64,000 nucleotides of DNA from Pseudomonas sp. DTU12.3 (GTDB taxonomy: Bacteria > Pseudomonadota > Gammaproteobacteria > Pseudomonadales > Pseudomonadaceae): assembly GCF_004124275.1 (NCBI RefSeq), contig NZ_CP027218.1, positions 2,173,501-2,237,500 of the forward strand, given 5' to 3'. A model generated the notes under the pieces. The model worked only from the letters and a program-made list of their open reading frames with translations, made no database searches and was not told the DNA's origin. The position numbers and the translations under genes were made by a program. How positions within the stretch are numbered: position 1 is the first letter of the stretch; the number at the start of each line of letters is the position of its first letter. Below, piece after piece: positions 34,955 to 43,234 of this stretch.

Positions 34955-35877
34955 TTGGCGGCCCCTTGGTACGGCTGGGTTTCGTGCCAGTGGCGCGCGA
35001 TGTCGACGCGACGGCTGAACCACACCTGTTCATGACTTTTGGCGTATTCGATAAAGCGTTTGAGCGAAGCGATGCGACCCGGACGGCCGATCAGGCGACA
35101 GTGCAGACCGATCGAGAGCATCTTCGGCGCTTCGGCACCTTCGGCGTAGAGCACGTCGAACGCGTCTTTGAGGTATTCGAAGAAGTCGTCACCCTTGTTG
35201 AAACCCTGCACTTGCGTGAAGCGCATGTCGTTGGTGTCGAGGGTGTACGGGATCACCAGATGCGGCTTGCCGGTCGGGTTGTTCGGTTCCCAGTAGGGCA
35301 GGTCGTCGTCGTAGGTGTCGCAGTCGTAGAGGAAACCACCTTCTTCCATCACCAGGCGACGGGTGTTCGGGCCAGTACGGCCGGTGTACCAGCCCAGTGG
35401 GCGCTCGCCGGTGATTTCGGTGAGGACGCGGATCGCTTCGAGCATGTGCTCGCGTTCCTGCGCTTCGTCCATGTACTGATAGTCGATCCAGCGGTAGCCG
35501 TGGCTGCAGATCTCGTGGCCGGCATCGACCATCGCGCGGATCACGTCCGGATGGCGCTGAGCGGCCATGGCGACGGCGAAGATGGTCAGCGGAATGTCGA
35601 ATTCCTTGAACAGTTTCAGGATCCGCCAGACGCCGGCACGGCTGCCATACTCGTAAAGCGATTCCATGCTCATGTTGCGCGCGCCTTGCAGCGGCTGGGC
35701 AGCAACCATTTCAGACAGGAAGGCTTCGGATTCTTTGTCGCCGTGCAAAATGTTGCGCTCGCCGCCTTCTTCGTAATTGAGTACGAACGACAGGGCGATG
35801 CGGGCATTGCCCGGCCATTGTGGGTGAGGAGGGTTACTGCCGTAACCGATCAGGTCGCGTGGGTAGTCAGCGCTCAC
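34951..35877 (-). CDS. puuE: Allantoinase PuuE
   Basis: A 308-residue NodB/polysaccharide-deacetylase-fold allantoinase that opens allantoin to allantoate. Characteristic segments: YPRDLIGYGSNPPHPQWPG, LNYEEGGERNIL, HEICSHGYRW and WYTGRTGPNTRRLV. I start at the GTG at 35877 (VSADYPRDL), which has AGGAAG upstream; the longer frame runs into the regulatory region. First gene of the leftward operon; a TTGTATACAA palindrome lies 73 bases upstream. Confidence 0.95.
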   Translation of the reverse strand: MSADYPRDLIGYGSNPPHPQWPGNARIALSFVLNYEEGGERNILHGDKESEAFLSEMVAAQPLQGARNMSMESLYEYGSRAGVWRILKLFKEFDIPLTIFAVAMAAQRHPDVIRAMVDAGHEICSHGYRWIDYQYMDEAQEREHMLEAIRVLTEITGERPLGWYTGRTGPNTRRLVMEEGGFLYDCDTYDDDLPYWEPNNPTGKPHLVIPYTLDTNDMRFTQVQGFNKGDDFFEYLKDAFDVLYAEGAEAPKMLSIGLHCRLIGRPGRIASLKRFIEYAKSHEQVWFSRRVDIARHWHETQPYQGAAK

Positions 35878-35950
35878 TGCAGTCTTCCTTCTTATTCGTT
35901 GACAGATGTGTGTGGCGGCCTGGCAGGCTGGCGTCACAGCGATGGGCTGA

Positions 35951-35960
35951 TTGTATACAA
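35951..35960. promoter_or_regulatory. Palindromic operator candidate upstream of puuE
   Basis: TTGTATACAA, a perfect palindrome of the type bound by FadR/VanR-class GntR regulators. Near-identical TTGTGTACAA sites lie upstream of hiuH (36157) and of the second purine permease (39033). The 421-base divergent gap (35878-36298) also holds an inverted repeat CTGAC-CA-GTCAG at 36051-36062 and no gene. Confidence 0.65.
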
Positions 35961-36156
35961 CTTTAATCGCACTTTGTAAGCCTGAATTTTCGCATTTTTC
36001 ACCGACTGTCATCTTTTACTGCTAATGGCGTGAGCCTGCAAGAAACCTGCCTGACCAGTCAGCTAATGGATTGAAGGTTCAATGTTCAGGCGCTGTGCTG
36101 GCAGATCGCGGGTAAAGGCCCGGATGGCGGGGGTGCAGGAAAAAATGTCGTTTTTA

Positions 36157-36166
36157 TTGTGTACAA
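36157..36166. promoter_or_regulatory. Palindromic operator candidate upstream of hiuH
   Basis: TTGTGTACAA, 133 bases upstream of the hiuH ATG, followed by a T-rich stretch. Same motif as at 35951 and 39033. Confidence 0.65.
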
Positions 36167-36298
36167 TTTTTTTGAAAAGTGTCTTAATCAATCGCTCGCC
36201 GCAGCTTTTCGTGCTCCGAATCGGTGCGGTCTCCTTTTCAACTGACTTCGGGAGGCGCGAGGTCTGACTGCTTCCACGCAGGCAGGCGCGCAGAATCA

Positions 36299-36652
36299 AT
36301 GGGACGTTTGACAACACACGTTTTGGACGCTGCACACGGTTGCCCGGGCAGTTCGATCAAGGTCGAGCTGTACCGCGTTGAAGGCTCGCAACTGGAATTG
36401 GTCGCCAGTGCGATTACCAACAGCGATGGCCGGGTCGATGCACCGCTGCTGCAAGGCGATGACTACCGTACCGGGGTTTATCAGGTTCAGTTCCATGCGG
36501 GCGATTACTACCGCGCCCGTGGCGTTCAGTTGCCGGAACCGGCATTTCTGGACGTGGTTGTGCTGCGCTTCGGCATCTCTGCCGAACAGGATCACTACCA
36601 TGTGCCGTTGCTGATTTCGCCGTACAGCTATTCCACGTACCGGGGCAGCTGA
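36299..36652 (+). CDS. hiuH: 5-Hydroxyisourate hydrolase (transthyretin-like)
   Basis: A 117-residue enzyme that hydrolyses 5-hydroxyisourate to OHCU, linking PuuD to UraD. It has both family signatures: LTTHVLDAAHGCPG at the N-terminus and the C-terminal tetrapeptide YRGS. Active-site His and Arg residues are in THVLD, FRY-like and YHVPLLISP positions. No signal peptide, so it is cytoplasmic. Divergent from puuE and sharing its regulatory gap. A clear terminator follows at 36711. Confidence 0.96.
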   Translation: MGRLTTHVLDAAHGCPGSSIKVELYRVEGSQLELVASAITNSDGRVDAPLLQGDDYRTGVYQVQFHAGDYYRARGVQLPEPAFLDVVVLRFGISAEQDHYHVPLLISPYSYSTYRGS

Positions 36653-36710
36653 CCCCCAAGCAGCTGCCCCCACCGGGAAGCGACTGCGCATATAGCTTCT
36701 TTGGTCTTTC

Positions 36711-36736
36711 GCCCGCTCACACTGCGGGCTTTTTTT
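36711..36736 (+). terminator. Terminator of hiuH
   Basis: GCCCGC, seven-base loop, GCGGGC and seven T, 58 bases after the hiuH stop. Confidence 0.93.
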
Positions 36737-36750
36737 CGCCTGCCCTAAAG

Positions 36751-36832
36751 TCAAAAGATCGCAGCCTGCGGCAGCTCCTACAGATTGAAGTGCAATCCCA
36801 TGTAGGAGCTGCCGCAGGCTGCGATCTTTTGC
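36751..36832. repeat. REP pair, family A
   Basis: Inverted family-A units with GCC-GCA-GGC cores in the convergent gap between hiuH and the LysE-type gene. Confidence 0.92.
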
Positions 36833-36835
36833 TCT

Positions 36836-37462
36836 TTAACGGCTCAGCAGGGACGCTGCGCCTGCACCACTGAACAACCCGGCACTGATGCGGTTAAACC
36901 AGCTCTGCCCCTTGCCACTGCGCAGATACCGCGCCGCGCCATGCGCGCCCAGCCCATAGGCCAGTTTGCAGCACAGATCGAGCACCACCCAGGTCGCAAT
37001 CATGATCAACAACTGCGGCAGGAACGGCTGCTGCGCGCTGAGAAACTGCGGCAGAAACGCAGCAAAGAAGAGGATGTCCTTCGGATTACTCGCGCCCAAC
37101 ACAAACGCGCGCCCAAACAAGGTGCGAAAGCGCGGCGTCGGTGCAGCCTGAGGCACTTCTGCGCCCACCGACGGTTGACGTGATTGCTGCCAACTCTGCC
37201 AGGCGAGGTAGAACAGGTACAGCGCACCGACGATTTTCAGCGCGCTGAACAACTGCTCCGACGCCAGCAGCAACGCACCCAGCCCCAGCGCCGACGCACT
37301 GAGCAGGCAGATCGAGGCAATCACGCCACCGAGAAACGCCGGGTAAGAGCGGCGCAAACCGTAATTCAGACTGTTGCTGATCATCAACAACGACAGTGGC
37401 CCCGGAATGAGGATCACCACCAATGCAGCGCCGCTGAACAGCAGCCAGGTTTCCAGACTCAT
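36836..37462 (-). CDS. LysE/RhtB-family amino-acid exporter
   Basis: A 208-residue inner-membrane protein with five to six hydrophobic segments. The N-terminal ILIPGPLSLLMISNSL is the P-G-P motif of LysE/RhtB carriers, and GASNPKDILFFAAFLPQF is the second conserved block. These proteins export amino acids or analogues; the substrate is not predictable. Start MSLETW at 37462 has GGAGG close upstream. Confidence 0.9.
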   Translation of the reverse strand: MSLETWLLFSGAALVVILIPGPLSLLMISNSLNYGLRRSYPAFLGGVIASICLLSASALGLGALLLASEQLFSALKIVGALYLFYLAWQSWQQSRQPSVGAEVPQAAPTPRFRTLFGRAFVLGASNPKDILFFAAFLPQFLSAQQPFLPQLLIMIATWVVLDLCCKLAYGLGAHGAARYLRSGKGQSWFNRISAGLFSGAGAASLLSR

Positions 37463-37501
37463 CACTTTCCTCCTTTTTTTGTTGTACTGAAAAATGCACA
37501 A

Positions 37502-37532
37502 AAGCCCCACCCGCGAGGGTGAGGCTGTTTTG
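37502..37532 (-). terminator. Terminator of the guanine/hypoxanthine permease gene
   Basis: On the minus strand AGCCTCACCC, loop TCGC, GGGTGGGGCT, then TTTTG. It lies 21 bases past the permease stop and before the LysE-type gene. Confidence 0.85.
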
Positions 37533-37552
37533 AAACCTGAACCGCGTAGCGT

Positions 37553-38902
37553 TTACAGGAAGATGAACTTGGCGATGAAGATCGCGCAGAGCACCCACAG
37601 GCTGACGGAAATTTCCTTGTACTTGCCGGTACCGGCCTTCAATGCCACATAAGTGATGAAGCCCAGCGCGATACCGTCGGCGACCGAGAAAGTCAGCGGC
37701 ATCATGATGGCGGTGACGATCGCCGGAATGGCATCAGTGGCTTCGTCCCACTCGATGTGGGCCATGCCGCCCATCATCAGCATCGCTACGTAGATCAGTG
37801 CACCGGCGGTGGCGTAAGCGGGAATCATGCCGGCCAGCGGTGCGAAAAACATTGCCGCTATAAATAGCACACCTACGGTGACTGCGGTAAGACCAGTCCG
37901 ACCACCTGCGGCCACGCCGGCAGCACTTTCTACATAACTGGTAACCGGCGGAACACCGACAATAGCGCCGAATACGCTGGACGCACTGTCGGCTTTCATC
38001 GCGCGGGAGAGGTTTTCGATACGGCCGTCAGCGTTGACCAGATTGGCGCGCTGAGCAACACCCATCAGGGTGCCGGCGGTGTCGAACATGTGTACAAAGA
38101 GGAAGGCCAGGACCACGCTGATCATGCTGACGTTGAACACGCCCGCGACATTCATCGCCATGAAGGTCGGCGCCAGACTTGGCGGCGTCGACATGATCCC
38201 TTCGTAATGCACGATGCCAAGACCCCAACCGGCGAGGGTCACGGTGATGATGCTGATGAGGATCGCGCCGAAGATTTTGTGGTAGCTGAGGATTGCGATC
38301 ATCAGGAAGCAGATGGCGGCGAGCAGCGGGCCAGGTTCGCGCAGGGAGCCGAGCTTGATCAGGGTCGCCGGGCTGTCGACGACGATGCCCGCGGTTTTCA
38401 GGCCGATCAGACCGAGGAACAGCCCGACACCAGCACCCATCGCAAAACGCAGGCTGACCGGAATACTGTTGAGCAGCCACTCGCGAATCCGCGAGAAGGT
38501 CAGGATCATGAACAGCACACCGGAGACAAACACCGCACCCAGCGCGGTTTCCCAGTTGTAGCCCATGGTGCCGACCACGGTGTAAGTGAAGAACGCGTTG
38601 AGGCCCATGCCCGGCGCCAGGCCGACCGGCCAGTTGGCGTACAGGCCCATCAACAGGCAGCCCAGCGCAGCGGCGATACAGGTGGCGACGAACGCCGCAC
38701 CGTGGTCAATCCCGGCATCGGCCATGATGTTCGGGTTGACGAAGATGATGTAAGCCATGGTGATGAAGGTTGTCAGACCGGCAATCAGCTCGGTCTTCAC
38801 CGTGGTGCCATGCAAGCTGAGTTTGAACAAGCGCTCCAGCAGGCCAGTGCGTAATGGCGGCGAGAGATCCAGCGTCGATGCTTCGGATTTGCGGCTTTCC
38901 AC
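37553..38902 (-). CDS. NCS2 permease, AzgA-like (guanine/hypoxanthine)
   Basis: A 449-residue carrier with about 12-14 membrane segments. It belongs to the AzgA branch: ELIAGLTTFITMAYIIFVNPNIM near the N-terminus, GLAPGMGLNAFFTY, FDTAGTLMGVAQ and PPVTSYVESAAGVAAGGRTGLTA. Family members import guanine, hypoxanthine and adenine. A TTGTGTACAA motif sits 131 bases upstream, shared with puuE and hiuH, suggesting coordinated control with urate degradation. Confidence 0.93.
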   Translation of the reverse strand: MESRKSEASTLDLSPPLRTGLLERLFKLSLHGTTVKTELIAGLTTFITMAYIIFVNPNIMADAGIDHGAAFVATCIAAALGCLLMGLYANWPVGLAPGMGLNAFFTYTVVGTMGYNWETALGAVFVSGVLFMILTFSRIREWLLNSIPVSLRFAMGAGVGLFLGLIGLKTAGIVVDSPATLIKLGSLREPGPLLAAICFLMIAILSYHKIFGAILISIITVTLAGWGLGIVHYEGIMSTPPSLAPTFMAMNVAGVFNVSMISVVLAFLFVHMFDTAGTLMGVAQRANLVNADGRIENLSRAMKADSASSVFGAIVGVPPVTSYVESAAGVAAGGRTGLTAVTVGVLFIAAMFFAPLAGMIPAYATAGALIYVAMLMMGGMAHIEWDEATDAIPAIVTAIMMPLTFSVADGIALGFITYVALKAGTGKYKEISVSLWVLCAIFIAKFIFL

Positions 38903-39032
38903 AGCGAGTACTCCTCAAGAGTTTTATTGTTATTTCCAGGGCCGGACCCATGAGGGGTGGCAGCGGCCCTTTGAGGCACTTGCGAATTTGTTGACCATGA
39001 GGTCAGGAACTCGCACGCTGTGGATTATGCTT

Positions 39033-39042
39033 TTGTGTACAA
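39033..39042. promoter_or_regulatory. Palindromic operator candidate upstream of the NCS2 permease
   Basis: TTGTGTACAA, identical to the site upstream of hiuH, in the 290-base gap between the permease gene and the MarR gene. The rest of that gap contains a family-B REP pair and an AT-rich promoter-like stretch. Confidence 0.65.
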
Positions 39043-39112
39043 ATAAAGCAAATATTGTTTTTGGTTTTGTTTACGAAAGTTCCATTGATAGGGATATATC
39101 GTCTGTTCGGAC

Positions 39113-39183
39113 GCCTTCGCGAGCATGCCCGCTCCCACATTTGAAATGCGTTCTCTTGTGGGAGCGGGCTTGCTCGCGAAGAG
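39113..39183. repeat. REP pair, family B
   Basis: Inverted family-B units. The left arm reads GAGCATGCCCGCTCC, one base different from the common GAGCAAGCCCGCTCC. Confidence 0.9.
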
Positions 39184-39193
39184 GTCGTCCAAT

Positions 39194-39640
39194 TCAATCG
39201 AGCTGCGCCTGACTGTTCCCCAGCGCCAAATTCACCGCCAACCAGCCATTCACCGCCGCCTCCCCAGCCTCGGCAAAGACCCGCTCCAGCAACTTCACCT
39301 GCTCACGCCGCAACGCCTGCTCAAACTTCGCGCCTTCCGCTGTCAACGCCAGCAACCGCTTACGCTTGTCAGCCTCCGACGCGACGCTGTCGACCAGATG
39401 CATTTCCTGCAACTGCCGCAACGGCATGTTCAACGCCTGCTTGCTCACACCGAGCAATTCCAGCAATTCCTTCACGCTCAAATTTGGATAACGGGCGATG
39501 AAAAACACAATGCGCTGATGCACCCGCGACAATCCGCGACGCTCGAGCATTTCGTCAGCCTTGGCGGTGAATGCCTGGTAGCCGAAGAAAAATGCTTCCA
39601 TCGCCTGCTGCTGACTGGATGGGTTTTTAAGGTCAAGCAT
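39194..39640 (-). CDS. MarR-family transcriptional regulator
   Basis: A 148-residue dimeric winged-helix regulator. The DNA-binding part is RYPNLSVKELLELLGVSKQALNMPLRQLQEMHLV, followed by a wing region DKRKRLLALTAEG. I start at ATG 39640; a TTG at 39658 would add six residues. It is divergent from an aminotransferase gene, and a perfect inverted repeat lies in the gap, implying that it regulates that gene and itself. The effector is unknown. Confidence 0.9.
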   Translation of the reverse strand: MLDLKNPSSQQQAMEAFFFGYQAFTAKADEMLERRGLSRVHQRIVFFIARYPNLSVKELLELLGVSKQALNMPLRQLQEMHLVDSVASEADKRKRLLALTAEGAKFEQALRREQVKLLERVFAEAGEAAVNGWLAVNLALGNSQAQLD

Positions 39641-39672
39641 GTTGACGTACTCGCTCAAGCTGGCGTAATTTC

Positions 39673-39689
39673 AGTCAACCAGTTTGACT
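39673..39689. promoter_or_regulatory. Palindromic operator between marR and aminotransferase genes
   Basis: AGTCAA, five-base spacer, TTGACT: a perfect inverted repeat in an 82-base divergent gap. TTGACT may also be the -35 element of the aminotransferase promoter, so a bound MarR dimer would occlude RNA polymerase. Confidence 0.7.
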
Positions 39690-39722
39690 CATTTTTCATC
39701 CGCCTCGCTACCGGTGACCTCC

Positions 39723-40889
39723 ATGGCTTTTTCCGAACGTGTCTCGCGCCTTAAAAGTTCTTTGATCCGTGAAATCCTCGCCGCCGCCCAGCGCCCTGAG
39801 GTGATGTCATTCGCCGGCGGCTTGCCCGCCGAAGCGATGCTGCCGAAAGTCGAGTGGGCCGACATGCCGCTGGCGCTCGGTCAATACGGCATGAGCGAAG
39901 GCGAGCCGGCGTTGCGCGAAGCGTTGGCGGCGGAGGCGAGGGCGCTGGGTCTGGACTGTGAGGCGAGTCAGGTATTGGTGGTCAGCGGCTCTCAGCAGAC
40001 CCTCGATCTGGCAGCCAAGTTGTACATCGACAAGGGCACGGAAATTCTGCTCGAAGCGCCGACCTATCTAGCCGCCCTGCAAATTTTCCAGCTGTTCGGC
40101 GCCGATTGCCTGACCGTGCCGCAAGAGTCCGACGGCCCGAATCTGGTGCAATTGCGCAGCCGCTTGGAACAACACCGTCCGGCGTTCATCTACCTGATCC
40201 CAACCTTTCAAAACCCGTCAGCCGTGCGTTACAGCGAAGCCAAACGTGCAGCCGTTGCGGCATTGCTCGATGAATTCGGCGTGACCCTGATCGAAGACGA
40301 GCCGTACCGCGAGCTGACCTTCGATGGCGGCAGCGCCAAACCGATAGCCGGGCGTCTGAAGAAGGCGAGCTGGATCTACACCGGCACCGTGTCGAAAACC
40401 TTGCTGCCAGGTCTGCGCATCGGCTACCTGATCGCCAGCCCGGATCTGTTTCCGCACCTGCTCAAGCTCAAGCAATCAGCGGATCTGCACACCAACCGCA
40501 TCGGCCAGTGGCAGGCGTTGCAATGGATTGGCACGGAGAAATATCAGCAGCACTTGAGTGAGTTGCGTGGGTTCTATCGCCAGCGTCGGGATGCGTTTCA
40601 GGCCGCGCTGGAAACTCACTTTGCCGATCTGGCGGATTGGGAAATGCCGCAGGGTGGGTTGTTTTTCTGGCTGACGTTGAAGCAACCGCTGGATACGCGA
40701 ACGCTATTGAATGAGGCGTTGGCCAACGACGTGGCGTTTATGCCGGGTGAGCCGTTCTTCCCGGATCCTGACAAACATCATGGGCATTTGCGTTTGAATT
40801 TCAGCCACATCGATCCGGCGCGACTGGATGAAGGGTTGAAGCGATTGGCGGCGGTGGTGCGCCAGGCGCAGTTGGACGAAGCGGCCTGA
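39723..40889 (+). CDS. PLP-dependent aminotransferase (class I, 2-aminoadipate/LysN-like)
   Basis: A 388-residue fold-type-I aminotransferase. Visible marks: MSFAGGLPAEAMLP, VVSGSQQTLDLAAKLYIDKG, the IPTFQNPSAVRYS block, EDEPYRELTF and the PLP-binding Lys in YTGTVSKTLLPGLRIGYL. The C-terminal Arg for substrate carboxylate is in HLRLNFSH. The sequence resembles the catalytic domain of MocR regulators but lacks their DNA-binding domain. Amino-acid substrate unknown; aromatic amino acids or 2-aminoadipate are typical. Start ATG at 39723. Confidence 0.9.
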   Translation: MAFSERVSRLKSSLIREILAAAQRPEVMSFAGGLPAEAMLPKVEWADMPLALGQYGMSEGEPALREALAAEARALGLDCEASQVLVVSGSQQTLDLAAKLYIDKGTEILLEAPTYLAALQIFQLFGADCLTVPQESDGPNLVQLRSRLEQHRPAFIYLIPTFQNPSAVRYSEAKRAAVAALLDEFGVTLIEDEPYRELTFDGGSAKPIAGRLKKASWIYTGTVSKTLLPGLRIGYLIASPDLFPHLLKLKQSADLHTNRIGQWQALQWIGTEKYQQHLSELRGFYRQRRDAFQAALETHFADLADWEMPQGGLFFWLTLKQPLDTRTLLNEALANDVAFMPGEPFFPDPDKHHGHLRLNFSHIDPARLDEGLKRLAAVVRQAQLDEAA

Positions 40890-40898
40890 TAAAACAAA

Positions 40899-40928
40899 TA
40901 AACCGGCTCATGGGCCGGTTTATTTTTG
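40899..40928 (+). terminator. Terminator of the aminotransferase gene
   Basis: AAACCGG, loop, CCGGTTT followed by ATTTTTG, ten bases after the stop codon. Confidence 0.9.
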
Positions 40929-40957
40929 TCTGGGATTTTTGGTGCCTGGGAGGGTCT

Positions 40958-41026
40958 CTTCGCGAGCAAGCCCGCTCCCACAGGGGAATGCATTTTAAAT
41001 GGTGGGAGCGGGCTTGCTCGCGAAGG
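40958..41026. repeat. REP pair, family B
   Basis: Inverted family-B units in a convergent gap between the aminotransferase and glutaredoxin-like genes. Confidence 0.92.
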
Positions 41027-41051
41027 CGTCAGTCAGCACAACAAAAAAATA

Positions 41052-41423
41052 TCAGACCGCAGCAAATCGCTTGTCCAGATAATCAATAATCACCTTCGAC
41101 TCATACATCCACGTCGTCTGGCCATTCTCTTCAATGCGCAGGCAAGGCACCTTGATCCGGCCACCCTGTTCCAGCAGCGTCTGACGATCCTGCTGGTTGT
41201 TCTTCGCATCCTTCAGCGCCACCGGCACATTCAGACGACGCAGAGTCCGGCGGGTTTTTACGCAGAACGGGCAGGCGTTGAACTGATACAACGTCAGATC
41301 CTTCGCTGCCGAATCCACTTGGGCCTGAGCAGCGGCGGGGCGTTTTTTCTTGCCCGGACGGGTGATGAAGTCGATGAAGATAACCAGTTGGCCGAGGCCG
41401 ACACGAAGCGCTTTGACGAACAC
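41052..41423 (-). CDS. Membrane-anchored glutaredoxin-like protein
   Basis: A 123-residue protein. A short hydrophobic N-terminus (VGLGQLVIFIDFIT) may anchor it; a basic linker KKKRPAAAQAQ follows; then comes a glutaredoxin/GST-N-like thioredoxin fold with the redox motif CPFC, the cis-Pro region in RIKVPCLRIEE and the glutathione-binding YESKVIIDYLDKRF. It may reduce disulfides or glutathionylated proteins at the membrane. Starts with GTG at 41423, preceded by GTGAGG. Downstream of folE beyond a terminator. Confidence 0.85.
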   Translation of the reverse strand: MFVKALRVGLGQLVIFIDFITRPGKKKRPAAAQAQVDSAAKDLTLYQFNACPFCVKTRRTLRRLNVPVALKDAKNNQQDRQTLLEQGGRIKVPCLRIEENGQTTWMYESKVIIDYLDKRFAAV

Positions 41424-41483
41424 GTTGAAAGCCTCACGGTGCAGATTGAGAAAGGCGCGCAGCTTACCCGATTTTTCACGGGC

Positions 41484-41513
41484 GAAAAAAAACCGGCGAT
41501 GAATGCCGGTTTT
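41484..41513 (-). terminator. Terminator of folE
   Basis: On the minus strand AAACCGGC, loop of seven bases, GCCGGTTT followed by further T, 15 bases past the folE stop. Confidence 0.92.
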
Positions 41514-41527
41514 CTTCGTGCTGCGGA

Positions 41528-42073
41528 TTACTTGATCAGGCTGAGAAATTCGCTGCGGGTGGCAGCGTTTTCACGGAACTCACCGAGCATCACCGAAGTG
41601 ATCATCGACGAATTCTGCTTCTCGACACCGCGCATCATCATGCACATGTGCTTGGCCTCGATCACCACGGCCACGCCCAGTGCGCCGGTTACCTGCTGGA
41701 CAGCATCGGCGATCTGGCGGCTGAGGTTTTCCTGAATCTGCAGGCGGCGGGCGTACATATCGACGATCCGCGCGACCTTCGACAGGCCCAGCACTTTGCC
41801 GCTCGGGATGTACGCAACGTGCGCCTTGCCGATGAACGGCAGCATGTGGTGTTCGCACAACGAGTACAGCTCGATGTCCTTGACCAGCACCATTTCGCTG
41901 TTGTCGGAGCTGAACAGGGCACCGTTGGTGACCTCTTCGAGCGTCTGTTGATAACCGCGGCAGAGGTACTGCATGGCTTTGGCGGCACGCTTTGGCGTGT
42001 CGAGCAGGCCCTCGCGGGAGACGTCCTCGCCCAGTTGGCCGAGAATCGCGGTGTAATTCTGTTCCAGGGACAT
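41528..42073 (-). CDS. folE: GTP cyclohydrolase I
   Basis: A 181-residue enzyme for the first step from GTP to dihydroneopterin triphosphate. Zinc ligands are in [10 protein letters not shown] and in [16 protein letters not shown]. Also visible are [21 protein letters not shown] and TSVMLGEFR. The ATG at 42073 ([11 protein letters not shown]) is preferred over upstream codons. P. aeruginosa carries two folE genes and this position (near prmB/aroC) corresponds to its folE2. Confidence 0.96.
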   Translation of the reverse strand: MSLEQNYTAILGQLGEDVSREGLLDTPKRAAKAMQYLCRGYQQTLEEVTNGALFSSDNSEMVLVKDIELYSLCEHHMLPFIGKAHVAYIPSGKVLGLSKVARIVDMYARRLQIQENLSRQIADAVQQVTGALGVAVVIEAKHMCMMMRGVEKQNSSMITSVMLGEFRENAATRSEFLSLIK

Positions 42074-42151
42074 GAAACTACCTGTGGGGGATTTTCGCAA
42101 AGGGCAAGGGTACGGTGGCGGACACGACCCTGCAAGTTCGGTGTAACGGGA

Positions 42152-42709
42152 TTATTCGTCGCGACCTTCCATCATCGTGCGTTTAAGCATCACGTACACC
42201 GCGCCGGCACCGCCATGTTTGGCCTGGCACGAACAGAATCCAAGCACCTGCGCATGCTGGCGCAACCAGGTGTTGACGTGGCTTTTGATCATCGGCCGCT
42301 TGCCGTCCAGGCGCACGGCCTTGCCGTGGGTGACACGCACGCAGCGGATTTCGAATTTTGTCGCTTCAGCGAGAAAGGCCCAGAGGGTTTCGCGGGCCTT
42401 TTCCACGCTCATGCCGTGCAGGTCGAGGCTGCCTTCGAATGGGATCTGACCGACCTTGAGCTTGCGCATCTGACTTTCCTGCACGCCATCGCGCGCCCAC
42501 ATCAACTCGTCTTCCGGGCCGACATCGATCACGAACTGATCGGACAGACCATCCACGGTAGCGGTGTCGGTGCGCACGGTGGCGGACTGGCGCAGCTTGG
42601 CAATCTGTGCGCGGTCAGCCTTGGGTTTGCCGGTGTCGGCGCGGTCGTGCTTGATCGGCTTGACGCCTTGGATCGCACTTTTGAACAGGGAAAAATCGTC
42701 GTCTTGCAT
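42152..42709 (-). CDS. Smr/MutS2-domain protein
   Basis: A 185-residue protein. The N-terminal third is polar and charged; the C-terminal Smr domain (about 95-180) has SLDLHGMSVEKARETL (DLHG motif), RVTHGKAV (THGK) and GGAGAVYVMLKR, the three blocks of Smr nucleases. Stand-alone Smr proteins nick DNA or cleave RNA, for example on stalled ribosomes. Start MQDDDFSLF at 42709 has GGAGG upstream. Confidence 0.92.
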   Translation of the reverse strand: MQDDDFSLFKSAIQGVKPIKHDRADTGKPKADRAQIAKLRQSATVRTDTATVDGLSDQFVIDVGPEDELMWARDGVQESQMRKLKVGQIPFEGSLDLHGMSVEKARETLWAFLAEATKFEIRCVRVTHGKAVRLDGKRPMIKSHVNTWLRQHAQVLGFCSCQAKHGGAGAVYVMLKRTMMEGRDE

Positions 42710-42750
42710 GTCAGCCTCCGCGAAGGGCGGCCAGTTTACCCAAGTCGAAA

Positions 42751-42779
42751 CAAAACGGCCCGGCAAAAAGCCAGGCCGG
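42751..42779 (-). terminator. Terminator of the small membrane-protein gene
   Basis: On the minus strand CGGCCTGGC, loop TTTTT, GCCGGGCCG then TTTTGTTT, five bases past the stop at 42784. Confidence 0.85.
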
Positions 42780-42783
42780 TGAA

Positions 42784-43104
42784 TCAGTCGTGTTTTTTCA
42801 TCAGGTGCGGGGACATGTTCAGTTCCCGCGATTGCCGTGCGCGACGGCGGCAGCGGCGCCACAGGGCGACACCGAAATACAGAAACAGCAAACCGACCGC
42901 CAGAATGATCGCCGAACCCATCGGTGTAGCGTTCAAATCACCGAGCGCCGGAGGGTGCCCGATCAGGCTGGCCGCTCCGGCCATCGCCAGCAGCACGCCG
43001 AAGGTGGCCAGAATGGCCGCGATCGCCGCGCCGAATCGAAAACGCCAGTTGCTTTGGCCTTTGGGCCGCAAGCGGCGTGCGTCAAATCCATCGGATAACT
43101 TCAT
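42784..43104 (-). CDS. Small inner-membrane protein, unknown function
   Basis: A 106-residue protein with two hydrophobic segments (about 25-48 and 62-80), a basic RRCRRRAR stretch after the second, and a polar C-terminus. AGGAAGG precedes the ATG at 43104. The gene has its own terminator. I do not recognise a named family. Confidence 0.8.
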   Translation of the reverse strand: MKLSDGFDARRLRPKGQSNWRFRFGAAIAAILATFGVLLAMAGAASLIGHPPALGDLNATPMGSAIILAVGLLFLYFGVALWRRCRRRARQSRELNMSPHLMKKHD

Positions 43105-43234
43105 TCCGACCTTCCTCAATGGGTATCGGCCCTTCGACCGGGAGTTGACCGGGTTGTTCCTGAGGCTATGGCATTTGCGGCAAATGAGAAGATTTTGCGG
43201 ATGAGCGGCGCGCTGAACCGCTCATCAAAGCAGA

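Noticed and set aside
41648..43204. A 518-codon plus-strand frame across folE, smr and a small membrane gene
   Set aside because: It spans three well-supported minus-strand genes and their terminator, so it cannot be a gene.
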